Assembly: GCF_036127095.1 (NCBI RefSeq)
Contig: NZ_CP108006.1
Coordinates: 1,364,001 to 1,428,000, forward strand
DNA length: 64,000 nucleotides
DNA from: Streptomyces sp. NBC_00335
GTDB lineage: Bacteria > Actinomycetota > Actinomycetes > Streptomycetales > Streptomycetaceae
Reading direction: 5' to 3'
This document shows positions 15,225 through 23,222 of the stretch, piece by piece. A program made the translations under genes and the position numbers. The notes beneath the pieces were generated by a model. The model saw nothing but the letters and a program-made list of their open reading frames with translations, did not search any database and had not been told where the DNA came from. Each line of letters opens with the position of its first letter. Position 1 is the first letter of the stretch.

Positions 15225-16646
15225 ATGACCCAGTCCTCCCCGCACCGCCACGCCGTCGTCATCGGGGGCAGCATGGCAGGCCTCTTGGCGGCCGCCGTCC
15301 TCGCCGAGCACGCGAGGGTCACCATCATCGACGCCGACACCCTGCCCGAGCTCCCGGAGCCCCGGCGGGGACTGCCGCAGGCCCGCCACGTCCACGTCAT
15401 GTGGTCGGGCGGCGCCCGCGCCATCGAGGACCTGCTGCCGGGCATCGTGGAGGACTGGACGGCGGCGGGTGCGATCCGCCGCAGCCTGCCCACCGACCTG
15501 GTCACCAAGACCGCCCGGGGCTGGATCCCGCGGTACGGGGAGAAGCAGTTCAACGTCTCGTGCAGCCGCGATCTCCTCGACTCCGTGGTCCGCGCCCGGG
15601 TGATCGCCCTGGACGGGGTCACCACCCTCCAGCGCGGCCGGGTCCGCTCCCTGGAGGGCACCGCGAGGCGGATCACCGGCGTCCGTGTCGACACCCCGGA
15701 GGAGGAGGGCCGGCTGATCACCGCCGACCTCGTGGTCGACGCGAGCGGCCGCGGCTCCCGGGCCCGCGCCTGGCTCCAGGAGCTCGGCGTGGACGGCGTC
15801 CGGCAGGCGGAGGTCGACTCCGGCCTGGTCTACGCGACCAGGATCTTCGAGGCCCCCGCCGGAGCCCACGAGCTGGGCTTCCCCATCGTCAACGTGCAGT
15901 CCGACCCCCGGGTCCCGGTCCCCGGTCAGACCGCGACGATCGTCCCCATCGAGAACGGCCAGTGGCAGGCCACCCTCTCCGGGACCCGGGGCGGCCAGCC
16001 CACCGGCGACCCCGACGAGTTCATCCCGTTCGCCAAGGGCATCCGCGACCCGATCGTCGGCGAGCTCCTGGAGGGCAGGAAGCCGCTGACCGACGTCGCC
16101 GTCACCCGGGGCACCGCCAATCGCCGGGTCTTCTTCGAGAAGGCCGAGCTCCCCGGCGGCTTCTTCGCCGTCGGCGACTCGGTCGCCACCTTCAACCCCC
16201 TCTACGGCCAGGGCATGACGGTCGCGGCCAAGGGTGTGCTGGCCGTCCGCGCCCTGCTGCGCGCCAAGAGCCCGGCCCACCCCGCCATCGGAATGGAGGC
16301 GCAGCGCGCCCTCGCCCCGCAGGTGGCCACCGCCTGGGAGCTCGCCACCGCGCAGGACATCCTGTACCCGGGCGCCACCGCAACGGAGCCGCGCGCCGGC
16401 GCCGGCCTGCTCAACTCCTACGTCTCGCGGCTGATGACCGGGGCCACCACCCGGCAGGAGCTGACCGCCGCCTTCCTGGAGGTCAGCACCATGAGCAGCC
16501 CGCCCACCCACTGGGTCAAGCCGTCGGTGATCTGGCAGGTCCTGCGCGCCTCGGACCGCGATGCGCTGGACGCCCCGCCGCTGACCGCCGCCGAGCGGGC
16601 CGTCGCGGGACTCGGCCAAGAGGCCGACCCCGTCGAAGCGCGCTAG
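15225..16646 (+). CDS. FAD-dependent monooxygenase
   Basis: The 473-residue protein begins with the FAD-binding Rossmann motif VVIGGSMAGLLAAAVL (residues about 10-25) and an acidic strand end (TIIDAD). Near residue 305-330 it has the second flavin motif, GGFFAVGDSVATFNPLYGQGM. It has the outline of squalene-epoxidase-like or geranylgeranyl-reductase-like flavoproteins that modify lipophilic molecules. No signal peptide is visible. It stands between an ImmA-type peptidase and a DUF6545 membrane protein, 18 bases before the latter, so those two are probably co-transcribed. The substrate is unknown; a small lipophilic signal is one possibility. Confidence 0.85.
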   Translation: MTQSSPHRHAVVIGGSMAGLLAAAVLAEHARVTIIDADTLPELPEPRRGLPQARHVHVMWSGGARAIEDLLPGIVEDWTAAGAIRRSLPTDLVTKTARGWIPRYGEKQFNVSCSRDLLDSVVRARVIALDGVTTLQRGRVRSLEGTARRITGVRVDTPEEEGRLITADLVVDASGRGSRARAWLQELGVDGVRQAEVDSGLVYATRIFEAPAGAHELGFPIVNVQSDPRVPVPGQTATIVPIENGQWQATLSGTRGGQPTGDPDEFIPFAKGIRDPIVGELLEGRKPLTDVAVTRGTANRRVFFEKAELPGGFFAVGDSVATFNPLYGQGMTVAAKGVLAVRALLRAKSPAHPAIGMEAQRALAPQVATAWELATAQDILYPGATATEPRAGAGLLNSYVSRLMTGATTRQELTAAFLEVSTMSSPPTHWVKPSVIWQVLRASDRDALDAPPLTAAERAVAGLGQEADPVEAR

Positions 16647-16664
16647 CGCTGTGGCCGGCACCCC

Positions 16665-17843
16665 ATGACGGACGGTCTCATCCTCTACGTTCCGGGGTTC
16701 GTGATCGTCCTGGCCCTGGTCATCAAGGCTCCTACGCTGCGCCGTGGCTGGGACCAGCCGCTGATGCGTGCCGTGTGCACACTGCTCGTGGTCGGTTCCC
16801 TCGCCATGTTCCTGTCCGGTCCGCCGACGATCGCCGCGGTCAACCGCCTCACCGGCATCGTCAACTTCTCCGCCCCCCTGGTCTACAGCACGCTCACCGC
16901 GTTCTCGGCGTCGTGCATCGTGCTGATCCTGCACTGGGGCGGCGGCCCGACGCCGGGGGTCCGCCGGGCCACCCGGATCACGGTGGTCGCGTACGGCGCC
17001 GTCGTCGTGACGATCGTCTTCCTGTTCGCGAAGGGGGACGCGCCGGTCGAGCGGCTGCGCGACCTGGACACGTACTACGCCAACACCCCGTGGATGCGCG
17101 AGATGATCGCCCTCTACCTGGCCGCGCACACCGTCGGCAGCACGGCGCTGACCCTGCTGTGCTGGAAGTGGCTGCGGCGGGTGGACCCGGCGCTGCGGGC
17201 GCTGCGCACCGGGCTGGCGCTGCTCATGTCCGGCATGGTGATGGACGTGGGCTATCTCGTCGCGAAGTGGGCGGCGGTCGGCGCACGCTGGTCCGGCCGG
17301 GACTGGGACGGACTGTCCACCCACCTGGCGCCGCCGCTCGCCTCCGCGGCGGCGTTGCTGGTCGGAATCGGGTTCATCGTGCCCCTGGTCGGCGGATCGA
17401 CGGCCTGGCAGGAGCTCAGCCAGTACCGCCGGCTGCGTCCGCTGTGGAAGGCCCTGCACGGGTTCGCCGCGTCCAGTGTGATGACGGTGCCGATGACCTG
17501 GTGGTCCCCCGTCGGGATCCGGCTGATCCACCGAGAATCGGTGATCGACGACGGGCTGCTGGCGCTCGCCTCCTGGTTCGACCCCGCCGTCCGGAGCGAG
17601 GCCTACGAGGCCGCGCTGGCCCAGGGACGGTGCGAGCGGGGCGCCGCCCTGGTGGCGGACGCGGCCGTACTCGCGGCCGCGTGCCGGCGCCGTGCCGCCG
17701 CCGGCCGGGCGGAGCCGGGCCCCGGGTCCGGTCCCGCCGAGCCCTGCCGGCTCGGCGGCCAGCCGCTGACGGAGCTGGCGCGGGAGTTCCACACCTCGAC
17801 CATCGTGGCGGAGGCCCGCCGCCGGGCCACGGCCGCCGTCTGA
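16665..17843 (+). CDS. MAB_1171c-family seven-helix membrane protein (DUF6545)
   Basis: The first 245 residues form about seven membrane helices (starting near residues 5, 38, 62, 105, 145, 178 and 220). A cytoplasmic C-terminal domain of about 145 residues opens with QYRRLRPLWKALHG and contains RLIHRESVIDDGLLAL. I recognise this as the MAB_1171c/DUF6545 architecture, described as a putative transporter, although the layout also suits a membrane sensor. It lies 18 bases after the monooxygenase gene and closes the four-gene cassette. The function is not established. The C-terminal domain shows no kinase or nucleotide-binding motif. Confidence 0.8.
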   Translation: MTDGLILYVPGFVIVLALVIKAPTLRRGWDQPLMRAVCTLLVVGSLAMFLSGPPTIAAVNRLTGIVNFSAPLVYSTLTAFSASCIVLILHWGGGPTPGVRRATRITVVAYGAVVVTIVFLFAKGDAPVERLRDLDTYYANTPWMREMIALYLAAHTVGSTALTLLCWKWLRRVDPALRALRTGLALLMSGMVMDVGYLVAKWAAVGARWSGRDWDGLSTHLAPPLASAAALLVGIGFIVPLVGGSTAWQELSQYRRLRPLWKALHGFAASSVMTVPMTWWSPVGIRLIHRESVIDDGLLALASWFDPAVRSEAYEAALAQGRCERGAALVADAAVLAAACRRRAAAGRAEPGPGSGPAEPCRLGGQPLTELAREFHTSTIVAEARRRATAAV

Positions 17844-17886
17844 GAACTGGGCCCGGTCGCGTGCGGGCAGGGGCGGGACGGGACGG

Positions 17887-19425
17887 TCAGGCCGCCACCG
17901 CCACCGTTTCCCGGGCGGCGGCCGCCTCGCCCGTCAGGACCTTGAGCCGCTTGGTGAAGAAGACCATCACCGCGCCGGCCGCGATCACCATGGCGCCCTG
18001 CCACAGGAAGTTCCAGCTCTGCCCGATGACCGCGTCGAGCCGGGGCAGCTGCGCGCCGATCGCGTCGCCGGTGGCGGCGGCGAGGAACCAGACGCCCATC
18101 ATCTGGTTGGTGAAGGCCCGAGGGGCGAGCTTGGTGGTGACCGAGAGGCCCACCGGGCTCAGGCACATCTCGCCCATCACCTGGATCACGTACACGCCCA
18201 CCAGCCACATCAGCGAGACCTTGACCCCGCTGGAGGCGATCGCCGCGGCGCCCGACATGACCACGAAGGAGGCGCCGGTCAGCAGCAGGGCCAGGCCGAA
18301 CTTGAACGGGGTGCTCATGTGCTTGCCCCGGCGCACCCAGAAGGCGGCGAAGACGGGGGCCAGGACGATCACGAACAGCGAGGGCAGCGACTGGGTCCAG
18401 CTGGCCGGGATGTGCCAGCCGAGCAGGGACAGGTCGGTCTTCTGGGCGGCGAACAGGTTGAGCTCGTTGCCCATCTGGTCGTAGACCAGCCAGAACAGCG
18501 TGGCGGCCAGGAAGAGCCAGACGTACGCCCGCAGCCGGGTCTTCTCCACCCGGTCGATCTTGGGGCTGCGGTACATCGAGAGCAGCACGCCCGCCGGGAC
18601 CACCACGGCGACGATCGTCAGCACGAAGGTGATGTTGTCGATGCTCAGCGCGTGCGCGGCGGCCAGCAGGGCGACCAGTACGGCGGTGAAGACCAGGCCG
18701 TACGAGGAGGACTTGCGCACCTTGGCCCGCTCGGCGGCGGTGAGCCGGACCACGGGCTCCGCCCGCAGCTGCTCCGACAGGCGCCGGCCGCCGAGGACGT
18801 ACTGGACCAGGCCGAGGGCCATGCCGACGGCGGCGGCGCCGAAGCCGAGGTGCCAGTCGACCTCCTCGCCGAGGTAGCCGACGACGAGCGGGGCGATGAC
18901 GGCGCCGAGGTTGATGCCCATGTAGAAGATCGAGTAGCCGGCGTCGCGCCGCTGGTCGTCGTCGGCGGCGTACAGCCGGCCGACCAGCGCGGAGATGTTC
19001 GGCTTGAGCAGGCCGGTGCCGATCACGATGAGGACCAGGCCGGGCCAGACGAAGACCGGGTTCGGGACGGCCATCAGGGCGTGGCCGGCCATGATGACCA
19101 CACCGCCCCACAGGACGGCCCGCCGGGCGCCGAGGAACCGGTCGGCGATCCAGCCGCCGGGGAGCGCCAGCAGCGAGATCATGGCCATGTAGACGCCTTC
19201 CACGGCCTCCGCGGTGCCCTCGTGGAGCCCCATGCCCCCGTGGCCGCGGGAGGCGGCGAGGAAGTGCACGAGGATGGCGACCATGCCGTAGAGGCTGAAA
19301 CGCTCCCACAGCTCGGCGAGGACGAGGGTGGCGAGCCCGCGCGGGTGGCGCTTCCTGCCGACCGCCGCAGCGTCCGGTGCAGCGTCCGACGCCGGGGGCT
19401 TGTGCATATCCATCGAAGGCTTCAC
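17887..19425 (-). CDS. Peptide MFS transporter (POT/PTR2 family)
   Basis: This is a proton-coupled di/tripeptide symporter of the plasma membrane. The 512-residue protein shows the family hallmark ELWERFSLYGM in the first helix (the ExxERFxYY motif). It also has the loop GGWIADRFLGARRAVLWGG and a later helix with FYMGINLGAVIAPLV, matching the PTR2 signature. About 14 hydrophobic segments are visible, the usual number for bacterial POT proteins. The start ATG lies 124 bases from the folD stop on the same strand, with a folD terminator between, so it is probably its own unit. It converges with the DUF6545 gene. Confidence 0.93.
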   Translation of the reverse strand: MKPSMDMHKPPASDAAPDAAAVGRKRHPRGLATLVLAELWERFSLYGMVAILVHFLAASRGHGGMGLHEGTAEAVEGVYMAMISLLALPGGWIADRFLGARRAVLWGGVVIMAGHALMAVPNPVFVWPGLVLIVIGTGLLKPNISALVGRLYAADDDQRRDAGYSIFYMGINLGAVIAPLVVGYLGEEVDWHLGFGAAAVGMALGLVQYVLGGRRLSEQLRAEPVVRLTAAERAKVRKSSSYGLVFTAVLVALLAAAHALSIDNITFVLTIVAVVVPAGVLLSMYRSPKIDRVEKTRLRAYVWLFLAATLFWLVYDQMGNELNLFAAQKTDLSLLGWHIPASWTQSLPSLFVIVLAPVFAAFWVRRGKHMSTPFKFGLALLLTGASFVVMSGAAAIASSGVKVSLMWLVGVYVIQVMGEMCLSPVGLSVTTKLAPRAFTNQMMGVWFLAAATGDAIGAQLPRLDAVIGQSWNFLWQGAMVIAAGAVMVFFTKRLKVLTGEAAAARETVAVAA

Positions 19426-19493
19426 ATATTCAGTGGAGCCCGCTCGCGCCGGACCGGGATCGGTCTTTCGGCCCGTTACCGCGGGAAACGCAG

Positions 19494-19519
19494 CGCCCCG
19501 GACCGAAAGGCCCGGGGCG
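19494..19519 (-). terminator. Hairpin terminator of folD
   Basis: An 8-bp GC stem (19494-19501 with 19512-19519) with a ten-base loop lies 31 bases downstream of the folD stop on the minus strand. A short T-rich run follows. Confidence 0.6.
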
Positions 19520-19549
19520 TTCGCCGTACGACAGGGGGTGCGGGACGGG

Positions 19550-20440
19550 TCAGAGGTCCGCGAGGGCCAGCCCGGCCTGCGCGGCGGCGGCCTGGACGGT
19601 CTGCTCCAGCAGCACCGCGATGGTCATCGGGCCGACGCCGCCCGGTACCGGGGTGATCAGCGAGGCGCGGGCGGCGGCGGACTCGAAGTGGACGTCGCCG
19701 ACGTTGCCCTCGTTGTAGCCGGCGTCCAGGACCACGGCGCCCGGCTTGATGTCCTCGCCGCGGATGAACTCGGCCTTGCCGACGGCGGCGACCAGCACGT
19801 CCGCCTGGCGGACGATGGACGGCAGGTCCACCGTGCGGGAGTGGCAGTAGGTGACGGTGGCGTTCTGCTCCAGCAGGAGCATCCCGGCGGGCTTGCCCAG
19901 GATCGCGCTGCGGCCGACGACCACGGCGTGCTTGCCGGTCAGGTCCACGTCGTAGGCCTCCAGCAGGCGCATGATGCCGCCGGGGGTGCAGGAGACGAAG
20001 CCCGGCAGTCCGAAGCCCATGGCGGCGAAGGAGTGCATCGTGACCCCGTCGACGTCCTTGCCCGGGGCGATGGCCTCGAAGGCGGCGCGCTCGTCGATGT
20101 GGTGCGGGACGGGGTGCTGGAGCAGGATGCCGCTGATCTCCGGGTCCTCGGAGAGCGCGGTCAGGGTGGCGACGAGCTCCTCGGTGGTCGTCTCGGCCGG
20201 CAGCTCCACGTGGCGGGAGGTGATCCCGGCCTTCGCGCAGCGGTTCTGCTTCATGCGCACGTAGGTGACGGACGCGGGGTCCTCGCCGACCAGCACGGTG
20301 GCGAGACAGGGCGCGGTACCGGTGCGCTCGGTGATCTTCGCGGCGTACTCGGCGGTCTGCTCGGAGATGCGGCGGGCGAGGGCGGTGCCGTCCATCAGCG
20401 TGGCGGTCTGGGCCGTCTGGGTAGTCGTCTGAGTGGTCAT
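19550..20440 (-). CDS. folD: Methylenetetrahydrofolate dehydrogenase/cyclohydrolase (divergent FolD)
   Basis: FolD interconverts 5,10-methylene-, methenyl- and 10-formyl-tetrahydrofolate. The 296-residue protein keeps the catalytic lysine region SVTYVRMKQNRCAKAGI, the glutamine of the following motif, the aspartate in DVDGVTMHS and the NADP-site signature GRSAILGKPAGMLLL. The usual QLPLP motif reads QHPVP, and the N-terminus has an unusual Thr/Gln-rich stretch (MTTQTTTQTAQTA). It differs clearly from the FolD I remember as the main Streptomyces enzyme, so it may be a second copy. It is divergent from a methyltransferase gene and is followed by a hairpin. Confidence 0.85.
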   Translation of the reverse strand: MTTQTTTQTAQTATLMDGTALARRISEQTAEYAAKITERTGTAPCLATVLVGEDPASVTYVRMKQNRCAKAGITSRHVELPAETTTEELVATLTALSEDPEISGILLQHPVPHHIDERAAFEAIAPGKDVDGVTMHSFAAMGFGLPGFVSCTPGGIMRLLEAYDVDLTGKHAVVVGRSAILGKPAGMLLLEQNATVTYCHSRTVDLPSIVRQADVLVAAVGKAEFIRGEDIKPGAVVLDAGYNEGNVGDVHFESAAARASLITPVPGGVGPMTIAVLLEQTVQAAAAQAGLALADL

Positions 20441-20657
20441 CGGGGCTCCTGGGCGTCGCTACGGGTCGCGGTTCGCCCAGGCGCGCGGCAGTCGACGTAC
20501 GGGATGCGCAGTACGCCGGGCCGCTCCCCGGTGGTGATCCACCCGAACGCCAGTCACGGCCCGCCGCCCAGTGTAGGCGAACCCGGGCGGGTTCCGGCGT
20601 GGGCCCCGGCCCGGCAATCCGGTGGATGGGCGGCGCCGGACCTGGGACGATCGAGAC

Positions 20658-21419
20658 ATGACGCGCACTTTCGACCATCTCGTCGCCGAAGCGGAATCCG
20701 TCTCCGTGGACGGCTGGGACTTCTCCTGGCTCGACGGCCGCGCCACCGAGCAGCGTCCCTCCTGGGGCTACCAGGGCCTCCTGGCGCGGCGCCTGGCGCA
20801 GGTCGACTCCGCCCTGGACATCCAGACCGGCGGCGGGGAGGTGCTCGCCGGAGCCGGGCCCCTGCCCCGGCTGACGGTGGCCACGGAATCCTGGCCGCCG
20901 AACATCGACAAGGCGACGAGGCTGCTGCACCCGATCGGCGCGGTCGTGGTCGCGGACTCCGACGAGCCGCCGCTGCCGTTCGGCGACGAGGCCTTCGAGT
21001 TCGTCGCCAGCAGGCATCCGGTCACGGTCTGGTGGGAGGAGATCGCGCGGGTGCTCAAGCCCGGTGGTACGTACCTCTCCCAGCAGGTCGGCCCGGCGAG
21101 CGTCTTCGAGCTCGTGGAGTACTTCCTGGGGCCGCAGCCGGAGGAGGTCCGACGGGGCCGGCACCCCGACGACGCGGTCGCCGGGGCCGCGAAGGCGGGG
21201 CTGGAGGTGGTCGATCTGCGCTCCGAGCGGCTGCGGACGGAGTTCCACGACATCGGAGCCGTGATCTACTTTCTACGGAAGGTGATCTGGATGGTGCCGG
21301 GCTTCACGGTCGGGCAGCATCGGGACCGGTTGCGCGAGCTGCACGAACAGATCGAGCACGAAGGCCCGTTCGTCGCGCACACCGCCCGATTTCTCATCGA
21401 AGCCCGCAAAACGGGCTGA
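20658..21419 (+). CDS. Class I SAM-dependent methyltransferase-like protein
   Basis: The 253-residue protein has a methyltransferase-like core. SALDIQTGGGEVL occupies the place of the glycine-rich SAM loop, PLPFGDEAFEFVASRHPV is the central strand, and ARVLKPGGTYLSQQVG is the post-core strand. The C-terminal part (HDIGAVIYFLRKVIWMVPGF) is typical of a methyltransferase group common in actinobacteria and firmicutes. The glycine loop lacks the usual acidic-Gly-x-Gly-x-Gly spacing, so activity is uncertain. The ATG at 20658 is preferred over 20622 because the family starts close to MTRTFDHLV. It is divergent from folD. Confidence 0.75.
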   Translation: MTRTFDHLVAEAESVSVDGWDFSWLDGRATEQRPSWGYQGLLARRLAQVDSALDIQTGGGEVLAGAGPLPRLTVATESWPPNIDKATRLLHPIGAVVVADSDEPPLPFGDEAFEFVASRHPVTVWWEEIARVLKPGGTYLSQQVGPASVFELVEYFLGPQPEEVRRGRHPDDAVAGAAKAGLEVVDLRSERLRTEFHDIGAVIYFLRKVIWMVPGFTVGQHRDRLRELHEQIEHEGPFVAHTARFLIEARKTG

Positions 21420-21632
21420 CAAAACGGGCGGACGCGACCACCCGCGACCGGCTCTCCGGTCACGGCGTGGCGCAGGTCACTCAATTCAGCGCGTAACGAA
21501 TCTACTCGGGCATGCGATGAACCGACAGGTGTCCTCGTGCGGCCCGGAATACAGACCCCCCTCGGGTCTGTTTCCCGAGTTCGCGCGATGATGTCCCGCC
21601 ACCCCTTATCTGTTCGCAACGAGAGGCTCCTT

Positions 21633-23204
21633 GTGTCGCTCAGCCCGTCCCGTACGTTCCCCACGGAAATCGCCGAATCCGAGGCCCTGGTCGCGCTTGT
21701 CGAGCGCGGCCGCGAGCAGGGTCACATCAACGGTGATGACGTGCGCCAGGCCTTCGAGGCCGGCCGCATCCCGGTGGACCAGTGGAAGCGGGTCCTGCGC
21801 AGCCTGAACCAGGTCCTGGACGAGGAGGGCGTCGCGCTGCACGTCAGCGCCGCCCCCGCCACGAAGGCTCCCGCCAAGAAGGCGCGCAAGGCGGCCGCTC
21901 CGGCGCGCACCGTCGCCAAGAAGGCCGCTGCCCCGCCGCGCCTCATCGGTGCGCGCAAGACGGCTGCCACCACCCCCGCCGCGGCGATATCCGACCCGTC
22001 GGCCTCCGGGACCGAGGAGGAGGTGGCGGCGGAGGCCGCCGCCGCGCCCAAGAAGCGGACGGTCAAGAAGGCCGCCGTCAAGAAGACCGCCGTGAAGAAG
22101 ACGGCAGCCACGAAGAAGACCGCCAAGGACGGCGACGAGGGCGACGCCCCCGTGGCCGAGGGCGAGGACTGGGCTGCCGAGGACCTGGACGAGGGCGACG
22201 AGAAGGAGACGCCCAAGACGGGCGGCAGCGCCGGCTTCGTCCTGTCCGACGACGACGAGGACGACGCCCCGGCCCAGACCGTCATGGTCGCCGGCGCCAC
22301 CGCCGACCCCGTCAAGGACTACCTCAAGCTCATCGGCAAGGTGCCGCTGCTCAACGCCGAGCAGGAGGTGGAGCTCGCCAAGCGCATCGAGGCCGGACTC
22401 TTCTCCGAGTACAAGCTCGAAGAGGAGGAGGACCACAAGCCCGCGTTCAAGCGCGAGCTGGAGATCCTCGTCGAGGACGGCCGCCGGGCCAAGAACCACC
22501 TGCTGGAGGCCAACCTCCGCCTCGTGGTCTCCCTCGCCAAGCGCTACACCGGCCGCGGCATGCTCTTCCTGGACCTGATCCAGGAGGGCAACGTCGGTCT
22601 GATCCGCGCCGTGGAGAAGTTCGACTACACCAAGGGCTTCAAGTTCTCCACGTACGCCACCTGGTGGATCCGGCAGGCGATCACGCGTGCCATGGCCGAC
22701 CAGTCGCGCACCATCCGCATCCCCGTCCACATGGTCGAGATCATCAACAAGCTGGCCCGTGTCCAGCGCCAGATGCTCCAGGACCTCGGCCGGGAGCCCA
22801 CTCCGGAGGAGCTGGGCAAGGAACTCGACATGACCCCCGAGAAGGTCATCGAGGTCCAGAAGTACGGCCGCGAGCCGATCTCGCTGCACACCCCGCTGGG
22901 TGAGGAGGGCGACAGCGAGTTCGGTGACCTCATCGAGGACTCCGAGGCGGTCGTGCCGGCCGACGCGGTCTCCTTCACCTTCCTCCAGGAGCAGCTCCAG
23001 TCCATCCTGGGCACGCTCTCGGAGCGCGAGGCGGGCGTGGTCTCCATGCGCTACGGCCTCAACGACGGTCAGCCGAAGACCCTCGACGAGATCGGCCGCG
23101 TGTACGGGGTCACCCGTGAGCGCATCCGCCAGATCGAGTCGAAGACCATGTCGAAGCTCCGTCACCCGTCGCGCTCGCAGGTGCTGCGCGACTACCTCGA
23201 CTGA
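21633..23204 (+). CDS. hrdB: Principal-type RNA polymerase sigma factor (HrdB-like)
   Basis: This sigma-70 family group 1 factor directs RNA polymerase to vegetative promoters. The 523-residue protein has the long Lys/Ala-rich N-terminal segment of Streptomyces HrdB (about residues 65-190) and the acidic [14 protein letters not shown] block. It then has region 1.2 ([16 protein letters not shown]), region 2 ([34 protein letters not shown]) and region 4 ([15 protein letters not shown]) ending [12 protein letters not shown] 21633 is chosen because GAGAGG precedes it by six bases and the product aligns from [13 protein letters not shown]. Neighbours are a methyltransferase and a metallopeptidase; I do not see the gyrase/topoisomerase genes remembered near hrdB elsewhere, so a second hrdB-like copy is possible. 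Confidence 0.9.
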   Translation: MSLSPSRTFPTEIAESEALVALVERGREQGHINGDDVRQAFEAGRIPVDQWKRVLRSLNQVLDEEGVALHVSAAPATKAPAKKARKAAAPARTVAKKAAAPPRLIGARKTAATTPAAAISDPSASGTEEEVAAEAAAAPKKRTVKKAAVKKTAVKKTAATKKTAKDGDEGDAPVAEGEDWAAEDLDEGDEKETPKTGGSAGFVLSDDDEDDAPAQTVMVAGATADPVKDYLKLIGKVPLLNAEQEVELAKRIEAGLFSEYKLEEEEDHKPAFKRELEILVEDGRRAKNHLLEANLRLVVSLAKRYTGRGMLFLDLIQEGNVGLIRAVEKFDYTKGFKFSTYATWWIRQAITRAMADQSRTIRIPVHMVEIINKLARVQRQMLQDLGREPTPEELGKELDMTPEKVIEVQKYGREPISLHTPLGEEGDSEFGDLIEDSEAVVPADAVSFTFLQEQLQSILGTLSEREAGVVSMRYGLNDGQPKTLDEIGRVYGVTRERIRQIESKTMSKLRHPSRSQVLRDYLD

Positions 23205-23222
23205 GAAGTCGGGTCACGCCCC

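Noticed and set aside
14454..17792. 1112-codon open frame on the minus strand
   Set aside because: It lies antisense to the four cassette genes, has repetitive Gly/Arg/Pro-rich composition and no motif. It is a high-GC shadow.
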